From: Capitulum mitella
Taxonomy: Eukaryota > Arthropoda > Thecostraca > Pollicipedomorpha > Pollicipedidae
Direction of reading: 5' to 3'
NCBI GenBank assembly: GCA_030062745.1
Contig: CP099841.1
Coordinates: forward strand, 8,491,001 to 8,555,000
Length of the DNA stretch: 64,000 bases
Shown here: positions 1 through 13,015 of the stretch, in pieces
Layout: each line of letters starts with the position of its first letter
Numbering within the stretch: position 1 is the stretch's first letter
Translations under genes and position numbers: made by a program
Notes under the pieces: model-generated
Databases searched by the model: none
Told to the model about the DNA's origin: nothing
The model's input: the letters and a program-made list of their open reading frames with translations, nothing else

Positions 1-241
1 TCATTCACAGTCAGCCCATCAAACCATCGACCAGTCATGTGGCATTTTATCCCGTCCTGTACCACTGAGAGCAATGGTCATCAGCACCTGAACCAGCCAG
101 GCGTTATTCCTTCATATCCTGAACTGCCTGCGTGAGATACGGCTCATGGCCTGCAGGTCATTCCACCAGTTCTGAAGCGGCCACGGGCAGCACCTCATCC
201 CTACTGACTCCGGCGCCACACGCGCCGCCGGCTCCACCGAC

Positions 242-3200
242 CTTGTACGCCGAGATGAAGTTGTTGACGGAGAAGTCGTGGTAGAGGAAAATGTCCAGCA
301 GCAGGCGCAGCGCCCGCCCGCCCAGACGGAAAGGCACGGCCGGCGACAGGACCACCTGCACCCGAACGCCCCGGAATGACGTCAGTCCACCGCAAAGCGG
401 GCACGCACCAGGCTCGGCATGCACCGCGCACTGGGAGGCTGACACGCGCTGTCGCAGCGGGTCAGAACCAGGCGCGAGCCGCTCTTGAGCCAGCAGCGGA
501 CCCACATGACCTGCACAATAACGCCCGACTCTGATCTCACGCCACATGGATGCACATCTTTACTGCAATAATCAGTTCATGCAACTTTTAGGAAAGCACA
601 AAGAGAACACGGGTAGGTGGCACCATGCACCGCATGAGAGATGGGTAACGCAACATTTCATAATGTTTTTACAAATACGTTCACGTAAGAAATGACAGCC
701 GGCACACCTGCGCCGCACTTCGCTGTCGGCTTTCTAAAGAATTAAACTGGCAAAACAAGCAACAGGTTTCGAGCACAGATATCTGAGTATCTAGCAGAAT
801 TTGAGGCTGCAGGTGCAGCATTAGTGGATCAATATTATCTGCATATCCTGTCAAGGGCTTGGAGTGAGTCAAGTGGCAGACCTCGCATGCCACAGGTCCA
901 CAGTTATTCCATGAAACCAATATAGGATACGTTGTGTGCAAGACTACGCGATAACAGGAAGATGACTGAAATCACCCGTGCATAAAACACGCCGTGGTCA
1001 AAATCCCAGTCGAATATCTGCTAACGCATACTAGCTGAAACGCGCTCGAGCCCGCCACTGTGACGCTCGTAACCTGTTTGGTATATGCGGGAGGGCAGGC
1101 TGATCATGTATGCGTTACACACCCGGCTAGGATTTCGGCTGATTAGTTGCCCACACCGCCCGTCTGAAAGACTTGTCAGCCTTGGCTATTCACCAGCCTA
1201 ATTTGCGAAATGTGGCAAACCAATGACACATATCGTTTCGTGGTATGCGCTATCGGAGCCAGATGGCGAAATATGAGACAACTGGCGTTCTTTGCCGTCA
1301 TCTGAAGGGGGGAGGGGCAATCGACGCAACTTGCTAACGATATCACATTTATCGCGCCTTATCTTCAGCCCGCATTTCACAACTGACGCGCCTCGTCAAT
1401 GACCAGCGCCTGGCGACTAACGTCCCCTGCCTCGAGCCTCACATCTCACGAGCCCTCACGCGTCACCCACCTTGTCAATGATCTGCGCCAGATAGTGGGT
1501 GGCCAGCTGGGAGTGGAACTTCTCCAGGCTGAGCCGGGCCGACACGTGCTGAGGCAGCAGCCGGTGCACGGCGGACGCGCACGTCGACACGCCGAACACG
1601 AACGAGATGGGCAGCACGCGCCGGTACTGGCTGGAACGGAACAGAGAGTCGGCGACGGTCGGAGCTGTCCCGCCCGGCTCCTTGGGCACCGAGCGGCTCG
1701 ATAGAGGGCAGAGCGCTCCGGAGCGGACGACGAAAAAGTTTCGCTGAAAAACGGCGCGCGGAGGCGGACAATTAGAGTATAACGACAGACGGGTGACTGA
1801 CGCCTCAAGAAACAACGGCCTGACCCAAGAATGGACACCCAGTCTCAACGAGTTGTGCGTTCCAACACATAAACAGACAGACACAACGATGATATAACGA
1901 CACAACAGACACAACGACGATATAACGACGATTTCAAACCACATTCGCAGACAACACGAACAAACATGAACCCTTGAAAAAAGAACGGCCGCATATTCCA
2001 CTTGAGAACGTCCATATAACTACCAGGTACCCCGCTCGGGCACCTCATTCTCCTGCTCCGACCTACCTGCATATGAGCACGAGGTCCTGCAGCACCTTCG
2101 GCTGGAACGCCTCCAGGTCTCGCCAGACAACCACCAGCGGCTGGCGGGCGGGGGCAGCACGAACCCTCTTACGCCGCGAGCCTGGACGGTGCCGGACCGA
2201 CGTCAGTGTCTGCACCTTCTCAGCCAGCAGACGGGCAATGGCCGCCCGACAACCGGACCAAAAACGCCAGTCACGTGCAGTGAATGTGACAGCTAACACA
2301 GCGCACTGAAGAAAGTCGTCGGTATACGCATGGTGAATGCCAAGCTTGTGCCAGCACCCGTGCACACGCTCCCACTTCCGACAGGAATTCATCGGCTTAT
2401 CACTCAAGAGACACTATTTCTCTCGCCTCAACGAATGACGGAACCATGACCTGTTTCCCGAGGTCACGTGATCGGGGCGCTTAAAGGGCGTGAGCGGACC
2501 TCCGTCGGCCGCAGGAGGAGAGCAGGCCGGAGCCTGGAGCGCCTGGTAGTAGTCGGCCAGGCCCGGCATGGTGGTGGGCAGTCGGCCGGACCGCGGCCTG
2601 GTCGGGTCCTCCGCCAGCTCCTCTTCGTCCTCCTCCGCATCGTCCTCCCGCGAGGAGGCGTCCGGGCTCAGCGGCTGAAACCCACCACGAGGTCTCACTC
2701 AAGGGAGAACGATCCTCGCAAGGTCGGCCTCACGGGCCATTAGTCACGTGTTTGCGCTGTAACAGATTAGTTTATCATTACAGAGAGGCCTCAGAAGAGG
2801 CAATGTGTCAAACAGCAAAGCACGACAGGCCTTGACATAACACCAAAGTAACAGGACATTTACTTTACTGTCATCACATACATCTTTAATGTTACATCTT
2901 TACATCTTTACATCATCATCATCTTTACATCACATACTTTACTGTCATCACATACATCAGAGACAGACGATCAAACCACCACAAGAGCAACGCAACTTTA
3001 TGCTCATGATACACACAACCGACCTCGCGACAAAACACAAATAATGCCTTGAATATTACGTCCAATGCCTTCTCCCACTAAAAAGTGTTACAACTCCATT
3101 ACTGTCATATACACGGGCCTCTCCCATCCCCACAGTCCTGCAAAACGTTGCACACACGCCCATGCCTGTCGCCCGCACGATCTCTGACAACTTGATGGTA

Positions 3201-6048
3201 GCCACGTCCAGAGAAACTCCTTTCCTCGCAGTTCAGCACCCCCTCTACTCCCCTCCCGGCGCCCGACCTTTCCAGCCGGAGGGGGGCCACCTCCTCACCT
3301 CGCCGTGGCTGGCCAGCTGCCGGACCATGGCTCGCACGGTGGCCTGCACGCTGGCGCACAGAGCCGGCTCCAGCACGGCCACGTGACGGCTGACCTGCGA
3401 CCGCAGCCGCGCCGCCAGCGAGGCGAACACGCCGCCGTGGTCCGGCATGTTGACACCTGCAGTCGACAGTGCGCGGCGTCAGCGGAGGAGCGCAAGACAC
3501 CAACAGACGGTTCAAGACGGGATACTTGCACACGGTTCTGACGAACGACGCGTTAACGGATGGTTAAAGAGGACGTGACATTAGCGGATGGTTCAGGAAG
3601 ACGTGGCGGCGGATGGTTTAGGAGGACGTGGCATTAGCCGGTGGTTCAGGACGTGACGTCAGAGGATGGTTCAGGAGGAAGCGACGTTCGCGGACAGTTT
3701 GGCAATATCTGCCTGGTTTATGGCATTAGCGAATGGCGTGTCATCCGAGCAGCACAAGACTAAATCTCCTTCACCGTGGAAACCAAACAGGCTTCGTCCT
3801 GTTTGATTTTGATGTTTCGCGGTATAATATTTTCGAAACTCTTCAATCAAACTGACATTATGCAGGAGAAACTAAATCTGAAAGCCATGTTTCGTCCAAC
3901 ACTGGCACCAACAATGGGACTGTTCCAACCAGTCAACGACAGTCGCTTAGACTAGCGCGGGGCACGTGACCGGCCCGAACCGACCGGCCGACTGGCCGAG
4001 GTCCGGACAGACCGCCAGAGGGTTGGACCGATCGCCACAGGGCCGGGCCAACTGGCAGAGGGCTGGACCGATCGGTAGAGAGTTGGACCGATCGCCAGAG
4101 GGCCGGACCGACCGCCAGAGGGCTGGACCGATCGGCAGAGGGTCGGGCCGATCGGCAAAGGGCCGGACCGACCGCCACTGGGCTGGACCGACCGCCAGAG
4201 GGCCGGACCGACTGGCAGAGGGCCGCACCGATCGGCAGAGGGTCAAAACGATCGGCAGAGGGTCGGGCCGATCGGCAGAGGACCAGACTGACTGGCAGAG
4301 GGCCGGATCGACCGGCAGAAGGCCAGACCGACTAGCAGAGGGCCGGACAAACCGCCAGAGGGTTGGACCGATCGCCAGAGGACCGGGCCGACTGGCAGTG
4401 GGCCGGACCGATTAGCTTACCTGTGACGAGCGCGGCCGTGGGAATACTGGCGTCCTCCACCGCCTCTGCCGACCGCTTCAGGAACTCGATCATGTCCTTG
4501 AACACGGCGTTAAACATCTCGTCCTGGAAATCCTGAACGACACCGAGAACAACGTCAGACACAGACGCTGATGCACAAAAAAAGCACGCGACTCAAAACG
4601 TTAGAGACCAAGAGAAAGACAGAGATTACCATTCAGTTGTTAGGAAATTGTATGGAAACTATCATGTTTATTGTTGTCAGACGGCAAGCAATTCCAAATA
4701 TGATATTTGCCAACGAACGATAGAATTCCCTCCCATACCTCCAGCAGATCACAGATGGTTTTAAAAGGAAAGGAACTCAAAGCCTCTGAATCTTTATACC
4801 ACGCCGCAAGCTATACTTATGCTACCCTCGGTGCTTTTCGAGAGGTCAAGGACAGTCACCTGGGATGTTAGGTGCCAATGGTGAAATTTCAAAAAAAGTT
4901 ATTTTGATCAGTGGCTTCATTGTAGCATATTTTTTCCTATTTAAACAGTGCGAAACATAAACACCGAATAAGGAATGCTGCGCCCACCTTAGTCGGTGGT
5001 GTTGACTGCGGCGTCGGGGGTGGGGGCACGGAGAGGGTGCTGGGGTGGGTCGGGAGGGGAGTGTTTTACAACGCGAGATGCGTTTTATGTGCTTACATTG
5101 TACTGAACGGGCCGTAAGGGCCACTGTGAGGAGGAGGCCTTATACCATTACATTAAAACTGAAATTATCCCGACGCCTGTCACACTGCGTTATCTTTTTG
5201 TCACGCATCTTCCTGGCCGCGCAGGGCGCAGCCGCCCTTTGTTCGCATGAGGTCTGTGGTCATCCACTCCGAACTCCTGTGCCTTTGTAGCGGCGAACGA
5301 AGTGACGTCCCAGCCTTTGTTCAACGCCAGGTCCTTGACTGGACCCCCTGCCCAGGGCTGCACCCGGTCTCTGTCTGCCGTGAATCATTGCTTCTGAATA
5401 GAATTGTTCGCCGCAGTGCTCTCGGGGTCTGTGCGATCTCCAGGCTCGCAGCGAAAGCAGTATGTGGCGGCCGCTGCCGCATACTGTACCGATTTACTCT
5501 AACCGTACTGTAAAACCATTCAGTAAGATGTATTCTGGTAAATGTCTCGCTTTCGGTACTGGTAAAAGCACTTGGAATGAGAACTGAGAAGACCAAAACC
5601 TGGTTGCCAAAACTACGGACACAATCACTGCCGTGATAAATTTTGCCGCATTCGTCCGTGATTGGGAGCAGCCCGTTGACGATAAAAGCAAATAAACTGA
5701 AACACGATACGAAAAGCAGCACAACGCCACAGAACACCCTTTTGGACGTAGTAACACCAGGCCGTCCATCACGGCACAGCGCAGCTCTTCCGGCGGCCGC
5801 GCCTGCAGCTCCCCTTTCGCTCTGCGAACGCGACGCCTCCAACAACGATACCGCCCGGCCGTGGCCGCTCCCCGTCTCCAGCTCACCGTGCAGAGTTTCT
5901 GGGCCACCTTCCAGGTGCTGACAAAGGCGTCACTGCGGCGGGCGGCCGACGACGCCGCCGCCTGGTCCGCACAGGCCGCGAAGTACCGACCGCTGTCCAG
6001 CTCCTCCGATTGGGACTTTCGCGACTTCGGCTTGAATACAAAACATGA
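242..6048 (-). CDS. Orc3: Origin recognition complex subunit 3 (ORC3), partial, seven exons
   Basis: ORC3 is a core subunit of the six-protein complex that marks replication origins in the nucleus. Seven exons join in frame on the minus strand: 5887-6048, 4421-4532, 3299-3456, 2468-2674, 2067-2209, 1471-1630 and 242-355, about 352 residues. The first begins SCFVFKPKS, as near the start of animal ORC3. Later blocks are DMIEFLKRS with IPTAALVTG, VNMPDHGGVF, LVVVWRDLEAFQPKVLQD, SFVFGVSTC with AVHRLLPQHV, and FRLGG with DIFLYHDFSVNNFI; all align in order with animal ORC3. All introns have GT-AG ends; the donor after the last exon (GTCGGT) is weak. The boundary between 2468 and 2209 is the least certain, because an alternative acceptor lies at 2182. 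Exon 1 with the start codon lies above 6048 and was not found. The C-terminal half lies beyond the left edge. No breaks were seen. Confidence 0.92.
356..1470 (-). other. ORC3 intron
   Basis: Intron between the exons ending at 1471 and starting at 355. It begins with a GTGGGT donor (complement of 1465-1470) and ends with a GTGCAG acceptor. I see no other gene in it. Confidence 0.7.
4010..4410. repeat. 20-bp minisatellite, about 20 units, in an ORC3 intron
   Basis: About 20 consecutive 20-bp units of the form gatcggcagagggccggacc, each with a few substitutions, run from 4010 to 4410. A few rougher units precede them. The array fills the end of the intron next to ORC3 exon 4421-4532 and stops about 10 bases from that exon's splice donor. 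It is open in several frames on both strands only because the unit lacks stops; I do not regard those frames as genes. Confidence 0.95.
4533..5886 (-). other. Large ORC3 intron
   Basis: Intron of 1354 bp with donor GTGAGC at 5881-5886 and acceptor TTCAG at 4533-4537 (minus strand). Several open frames exist in the GC-richer part (5050-5850), but none shows recognisable protein sequence. Confidence 0.7.
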
Positions 6049-6143
6049 CTGAAAAGGAAATGGGGGAAGGATGAGGCCGGGAATAATTGAGATGCATGTC
6101 AAATTGTTGGAAACATAACAAAAACCGTAAGCCAAACAGAACA

Positions 6144-6146
<3 letters not shown>

Positions 6147-6187
<41 letters not shown>
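6147..6187. repeat. (TA)n microsatellite
   Basis: About 20 TA dinucleotides in a row just upstream of the first ORC3 exon found here. Confidence 0.95.
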
Positions 6188-6190
<3 letters not shown>

Positions 6191-9100
6191 GATCCCTGGT
6201 TACATGTGTTATGTACTGAATGACATACCAAAAAAAAAAGAAATTACATGGGGCTGACCAAAAATTTGTACAAAGAAACACAGAAATGACTATCAAATGA
6301 TGGAGCATACTAGGAGACATTACCTTTGTCAGGGATGATGTTGCAGACATTCCTAGTCCTTTTCTATGTGCCTCCTGGCATCAATACTGATGCAGTGCTG
6401 TAAATCATTACAAATGTAAGTATGCATGTTACTAAGTGTGTGACACAAGGTTAGAACATTACTTCTGTGACCTGATGTTGATGACAGCAAAATGAAAAAA
6501 ATGAGAACAGAACCGAAATAAAGTGTAGCTTTGTCTGTAGCCAGTATCTCAAGAGTGATAGGTCAATATCAAGAACACTGTTTACAGGGTGTTCATTCAG
6601 ATTTATCTGTGCAATTACAACATGAACCGACAGGAGCATTACACTGCCATTCTGAGATGGGCAACAGACTGATAATCCCAATATGTGATAAACTATGGAA
6701 ATCACTAGCAACCATTATGATAATGGGATAATTGGATAAGTGTGCAGAGCACCCTTTGTTTATTTGGGAATACATGGTTAATTTCACCTAATCCAGATTT
6801 TTCCTTTAGAATAAATTTTTTTCAGAATAAACTTTCTCAGAACAAAACATATTAAGGACTTAAAACTACGAAAAGTGCCCCAAATTTTGACACCGGCAAA
6901 AGCATACTGTTAAGAACCTAACTTTTGCAGCCCTCATCGATCCGCTTGTACCTCCCACATCATGGAGTGAGTTCTCAGTGTAGTCTATTCAGCCTGGACT
7001 GACTTCTACAGGCCTGGACTGACCTACCAACCCGAGCCGCCCCTGACCTCTCCTCGGTCCAAACCACTAGCCAACCAAACAGAGGCACGCACGCCGCACA
7101 CGCAGAAAGTGACTTTCTAGAATATTCCATCTCAGCCGAGGCCACAGAGGCCATAAAGATTTGCCCTGAGATAGCCTGGACATATAAGTGACTATCATAC
7201 TGCATGGGGCATTAGACCATCACGCCACCCCATTAAGGAGAAGTGGACGTGAAACGCACTGCAGATGCTGCCACAGCTCAGCATGGCTGCAAAAATATGT
7301 GCCCTATATCAATAAGCACCAAAAGTCAAAGGTTGAAACATAATGGTATCCCCTTCCAATGAAATTCCACCTGATACCTTCTATGACAGCATCCCTTCTG
7401 CACAAAGGATGTGAATCTAGAAGATACGAGGATTATGTACAACAAATACATTGCCCATTTGCCTGCCTAGCTCAGTGTCCCACATCACATACAATAACAA
7501 TCTTACAAAAATGCGGCAACTGGATCTTGGATAAACCTTCATCTTTGGGTATGTTTAACTTGAATATCAGATACTGGTGCATCTCTCACCAAAAATCATG
7601 ACCAAAGCCTGAATCATATATGGGTCTTTGGTAAGGTTGACACCTGGGTCTCAGGTACTGGGAGATCTTTAGGTCCTAGATACCATTTATATTTTTTTGG
7701 GTCACCCTGTATGTGAAAATTGTTGACTGGTTTGGGTGGGCATACACTACATGTAATGCTAATACACAAGGAAATCTTAAAGATAAAAGCTTTTAGGTTT
7801 AACATTTTAGACCACACAACCTACTGAAAGCATACCAGTACACACAGATATTAATTGCAAAAAGATACTAAATTCAAGTATTGGGCATAAGACTGTGGCT
7901 TCTTCAGCCTATTTCAGTTAGAGAACAGATTTTTTAATCCTGTTAGACCTCCACTAACATGAGAGGCTGTATCTTGGAACCCAAATCACTTTCAGTATGA
8001 CAGAAGACTTACAGATCGAGTCTGTCAGGTGTAGCAAGAGAAGCAAATGTATTTTATGTTGCACAAAGGTTATTTTATCATAATACACTGTTTCATAATA
8101 AAAGTATGTTACACAAATCACTAGGCAATGAAGTACCTAAACTGCAAATGGTTACTGGATAAGGGCAACAGTTTTTCTGGAACTGTGCAAAATGCAGACA
8201 TGCAAGTAAAAGCTAACTTCTGAGATACAAACAAGATACTACCATAACTTGGCATTAGCTGCAGCATGGATGGGTGGCATTAGCTCCCTGAATGGGGGGG
8301 ATTGCATGGCATGCATGCATGGCACTTTCAAGTTGTCTTTTTCCATGCAGCATCACAAGAATGATTATAAATGTCCCAAAGCTAGTAGAGCATATCCCAT
8401 AGTTGCTAGGGACACCGCCTCTTATTAAAACTTAAAACGCATCTAGCCTAGCTGGATGGTTGGTTACAGCAAACAGCACAGCCACTTTGGTTCAGGTGTT
8501 AAATCTAAACCACACCTGTCACAATCGAGAGCTAGCTAGGTCAAAATTCTGACCCACAACCTTGCAAATTTGAATTTGAGTCTCTACCCAATGAGCTGAG
8601 GACGAATAGGTCAATGTGCCTTCGAATAAGCACGCCTCCTCGGCACAAACCCACAGGTGTTTGTGTTTCGCGCCTCCGCACTCGCTGCCTTCAGTCGTAG
8701 TTAAGGTAAACGTTTCTTGCGCATTTGCTACAGTTGTGGTGTAGTTTGATGCAATCCTGCCATATATAAAGTAATCTTTAAATATAGAAGAATCGCAAAA
8801 TATTTTAGGAAAAATCTGGAGGAATATGCAAAAACCTAACTTGCTTTTCAAATATCATCAGGATTTCACAGACAAGGAAACAACGTCGTTAGATTAGTAT
8901 CAAGTGTATGGGATTTGGTAACAATGTATATGACCCCAAATCTCCCACGGCATACACGTAAATGTGTGCCGAACTCCGTGTTGTGGTTCCGAATCTGCGC
9001 CGTCGATTTCACACTATCCTGCCATTAAGTCTCTCCCGTTTTCCACCATACCACGCTTACCGTGTATAACATTTAGATAGGTGGACGTTTCCGAATCCTC

Positions 9101-9718
9101 TGTTTCGTTTTTGTTGGGAAAGGGGATGTCAGCCGGTGCACAAGACCAGGTGGGTGCATTCTCCCCGAAATTTGGTGCATAATCCAGTATGTATGTACGG
9201 TCTCCGCGCCTGACGTGTTTTACCAGTTTTTTGTTGACACGTGCAGGAGGTTGGTTTTTCACTCAACAGGCATGCTCAATTTAGGCCAAAGGGAGAAACT
9301 GGTAGCCAAAAAATGCAGCATGCATTTGGTGTAGAATGTGGAGACAAAGATGAAAGCTAGTTAAGTATTGATTAATATGACAGTAGAAGCTTCTCATGTG
9401 TTAAACAAATGGTTTTATCATACTGGCCACTTGTGATCAAATCCACAAAGGAATGGTTCATTACTATGCTGGAATGATGGATGTGGTGCAAACTGCAAGT
9501 ACATTATTTTTCATTCCATAATATTATTTGAGATTACTGTCATGTGACTGTTTTTGTCACAGTTTTGCTGTTGTGTAGATCATTGCCATTGTTTGAGTGT
9601 TTCAAACAACACCTCATTGTTCAACATTGCTAGTGTTCCTTTTTATGTGATGCAGTTGCCTATAATATTACAGCTGATATGAACAATGTAACTGGATCAT
9701 TCCCAATCCCAAACTCAT

Positions 9719-9741
9719 TTATATATATATATATATATATA
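9719..9741. repeat. (AT)n microsatellite
   Basis: Roughly eleven uninterrupted AT dinucleotides. Confidence 0.9.
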
Positions 9742-10061
9742 CTCTAATATGAATTATATAAGAACATGAGCATGACATGTGAGTCATGGTGGTGACTGCT
9801 TATTCACAGGGGACTGGGTGGCCATGGGTCTCAACTTTTGTCTAGCTGTCATTATCACTGGTTTTGGCTGAAGAAATGCCTTTAACTCTGCATTCAAACT
9901 CCCAATATAATGCTTGTCTCTGTACTTTGTATAGTAGATGTCATATGGACTACTAATACCATCATAAATAAACATCCTTGAGAAATTTGGCTGTTGCCTT
10001 GATTTAAGTTTTCATTATTTTAGAGTGCTATGTGCCATTGTGAATTGCTGTAGTTCTGTTT

Positions 10062-10354
10062 GTTTGTGGGTGTTTCAGCATCTCCAGTATTTACTGTGCA
10101 TCTCTGAATTCCTGTGAATTTAAGATTGAATCTTATGGATTGTTCACCCATAACTGTTTGCATCTTCAACATAATGCATGGATGGGAATCTCAATCCATA
10201 AAAATAGTTTTCCATTCTTTTGTGGGTGTTTCAACATCTCCATTATTCACTGTGCATCCCTAAAGATCTGTGGAGTTAACATTGAATTGTATGGGAGAGA
10301 CACCCACAGTTGTTTACAGCCTCCAAGATAATGCATGTGTGGGAACCCCAGTCC
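10062..10354. repeat. Imperfect direct duplication of a ~140-bp block
   Basis: The block 10062-10199 recurs at 10217-10354 with many substitutions. Shared landmarks in order are tgtgggtgtttca, catctcca, actgtgcatc, a tgtt-cacccata/acacccac segment and ataatgcatg. The period is about 155 bp. Confidence 0.7.
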
Positions 10355-13015
10355 ATTCAAAAAAGTTACATTTCTGCCCTTGTACCATGTCCATTTTGCT
10401 GTGTAAGGGCAATAAACAATGCATCTCACATGGAAATGAAGAGCAAGAAATGGGTAGAGTGTAGGTAGGTTTGAACTAGTAGTTATAAGAATTCAGACAG
10501 GAAACATACATCTTGTGGAGAGGTAAACAGGGGCATAGGAACATGTAGAAAAGGGGAGATTAAGATACAGACTAAACGGGAAAGTCATTGCGTTGTAGTG
10601 CAAATGCTAAATTGTCAAAAAAGTGGAAGGGTCCCAGGCTTTGTCTCCCAGGCCCTCCCCATTTGTATGTCTGTGGAGGTGAATCATATGGCATGTCCCC
10701 TTTGGGAGTGGGTGAGGAAGGAGTGGGCAGTTGTCTTGGATGAGACATGGACCAGGTAGCATATTAAAGGGTTGAATGGTCTCTTGTTGCTCCCTCTGCT
10801 AGCTAGGCCCAGCCCAGACTAATAAGAAGTGACTGGGGAATTCTGTAGGGAGGGGAGAGAATGTTACAGTGTTGTGTATTTGCTCCCTGTGTCCCATGTT
10901 AAACACCATTTGTCAAGCAAGATACTGTCATGGAATGGTGGATTAGGAGCCTGACAACAGAGGCATGCATGTGGCATGAATTGGGTTGAAGTCCCAGAAT
11001 GGGCACCTGCATTTGGGCTGAGACCAAAAGGGCCAGCCAGCTACAAGGCAGCCATTTCAAGGAGTGGTCCGGCATGATAAAGGTCCTCCACTGCCACCTG
11101 ATTTGGCATTTAGGGAAAAATACTTCCTGTTTGGGAATATGTGGATAGTAGCATCATACTCTGCATGCTACCTTCTTCGGGGGGGGGGGGCAGGATGATA
11201 AATAGCATCAGGTAACCTGTGTTTGTTTGCATCCTATGCACCTGTCTTCATTTCATGAAGGAAGCAAGGACCTGTTGTTTAAATTATTTGGGTTGGTTAG
11301 TCAGCAAGCCTTGCATAGTGAGCTGGATGCATTTGCAATAGGAAAGCAGAAAGGATGCATGGTATAAGATAGGTAGGCTTAGGAAGGGAACAAATGGAGA
11401 TAACCTATACAGATCCTATGAGTGGGATTTAGGGCTAGGTTTTAGGCTCAAGCAGTAGGAGTATAGAGAAGGAAAGGTTAATATGGACAGGAGCAAGAAA
11501 AGGTTTACATTGAACAACATTTAGCTTGCTTGGTTTTGATAATGGTAGGCTGGATTGGACAGGCCATGTGGAGTTAGATTAGGCTTATGGGCATGTGAAT
11601 CTAAATTGCCTGGTTCATAAAGGTGTCCAGGAGCTACTGGCATTGCTGTTAGTTGAAGTTAATGTTTGCCAGGCCAGAAGGGTCATGAGAACCCCCTTGA
11701 GTTTTTGAGAATGGCCAGGAAACAAAAAGGTGCAGAGATATGAAACTTGGAGTACCATTGATACATCATTTTTGCACATTTTCCCATTTTTTCAACATAA
11801 GATCACTTCAAGTTACTGACCTGAGGTGTGACTTGACAAGTACATGTCTAGTAAGACCATGTTCCAAAAAAGTAGATTGTTGTAACGTTTTGTAAAATGT
11901 ACCAATTTACTTGAAACTTGCTGTATTGACAAAGCACAACAGATACCACAATTCTGTCATCTCAGATTTTTCAGGAATGTCAAGGTGACTACCTGTTTTG
12001 ATAAACTTTTGCCCTTTTTTATGCAGTCAGTTGGGATTCTGGGTTTAGTTTGGAGGTTTGAACTGTGAATATACTATATGGTGCTTCTCATATCTGCCAG
12101 TGTAAGTTTACCTTTTGGTCAGTGGTTCTGGGTCAGATCACATTTTCCATTGAATTCTGATATCAGTGGCCAAGTAATTCATCAGCTTACAGTCTATCAA
12201 TGTTCATTAATGCCTGCATGTGTTGAAGAAGAATTGATATTTGGTAAGAACTTACTTTCCAAGATTGATGTAATCCCATTTAACCCCAGCTTACCTCATC
12301 TAACATTGTGAAAAATTTCAAGGCATGCACACTTTGTATGGCTACAGATGTTAGAAACCACACTTAAGCAAAACAAACATTCTTGCTTTTTGTTAAGTTT
12401 TTATTCCCCCAGCTATCTTATTTTTGGCGGCCTTAATAAAAACCCTACCAATTCCAAAATAATTTCTTGCCAGATATCCAGCTTCTACATTAAATTACGT
12501 TACAGCGAGCTTCGACATGAATGTGCCAAACTTGTGACATAGGTTGACCTTGTTGGACCTTAATATTGTGATTTCAGGCTGGATATACACCCCAAATACA
12601 TTGCAACATCATTTAGCCCAGCTCACTCTGTGGTAGTGAGGAAAAACACGACGCCTAGTTGTACAGAAAGATGAGTTTTCCCCTCAGTTTAGTATTGCGT
12701 GAAATGGCGAAATATGACCTAGGTGCTCTTTTACTGCACCAAGTAGGCAAATGAGGTCTTCTTTTTATGTTAAACTTTTTATGTTGTATGTGCGGCAGGC
12801 TATGTCGGACAGTTCTGAGATGGACATGATGTACATAAATTATTCGGTTGCTTTCTAGAACGTCAGTCATCAGTTGGTCATTCAAAATTGAACAAGCCTC
12901 ATATCATTTGCAGGGTTTTGCCTTCTGTTGGTTTGTCTGTTACCTGTCCAATATGTTTCGAAGAGTGGTGGTGAGTGTTAAAATGTCCGATGGAAATCAG
13001 TCATTTCTGTTGCTG

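Larger units (their letters stand above)
6188..13015. other. AT-rich interval between ORC3 and YTHDF
   Basis: About 6.8 kb of AT-rich DNA between the two divergent genes. Exon 1 of ORC3 (minus) and exon 1 of YTHDF (plus) should lie in or near this interval, but both would be only a few codons long and I could not identify them. Short open frames are frequent and none is convincing. It contains an (AT)n tract at 9719-9741 and a duplicated ~140-bp block at 10062-10354. Confidence 0.5.

Noticed and set aside
4010..4410. CRISPR-like array
   Set aside because: Units are contiguous 20-bp repeats without spacers, in a eukaryotic intron.
3966..4415. 149-residue frame through the ORC3 intron
   Set aside because: It is a stop-free reading of the 20-bp minisatellite.
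5494..6144. 216-residue single-exon reading through ORC3 exon 2 into the intron
   Set aside because: ORC3 similarity stops at the GTGAGC donor (KLCT) and resumes in phase at 4532, so the extension is intron.
8530..8620. Another tRNA-like SINE (minus strand, cagctcattgggtagaga)
   Set aside because: The A-box-like part is plausible, but the B box is too degraded and no body or tail could be defined.
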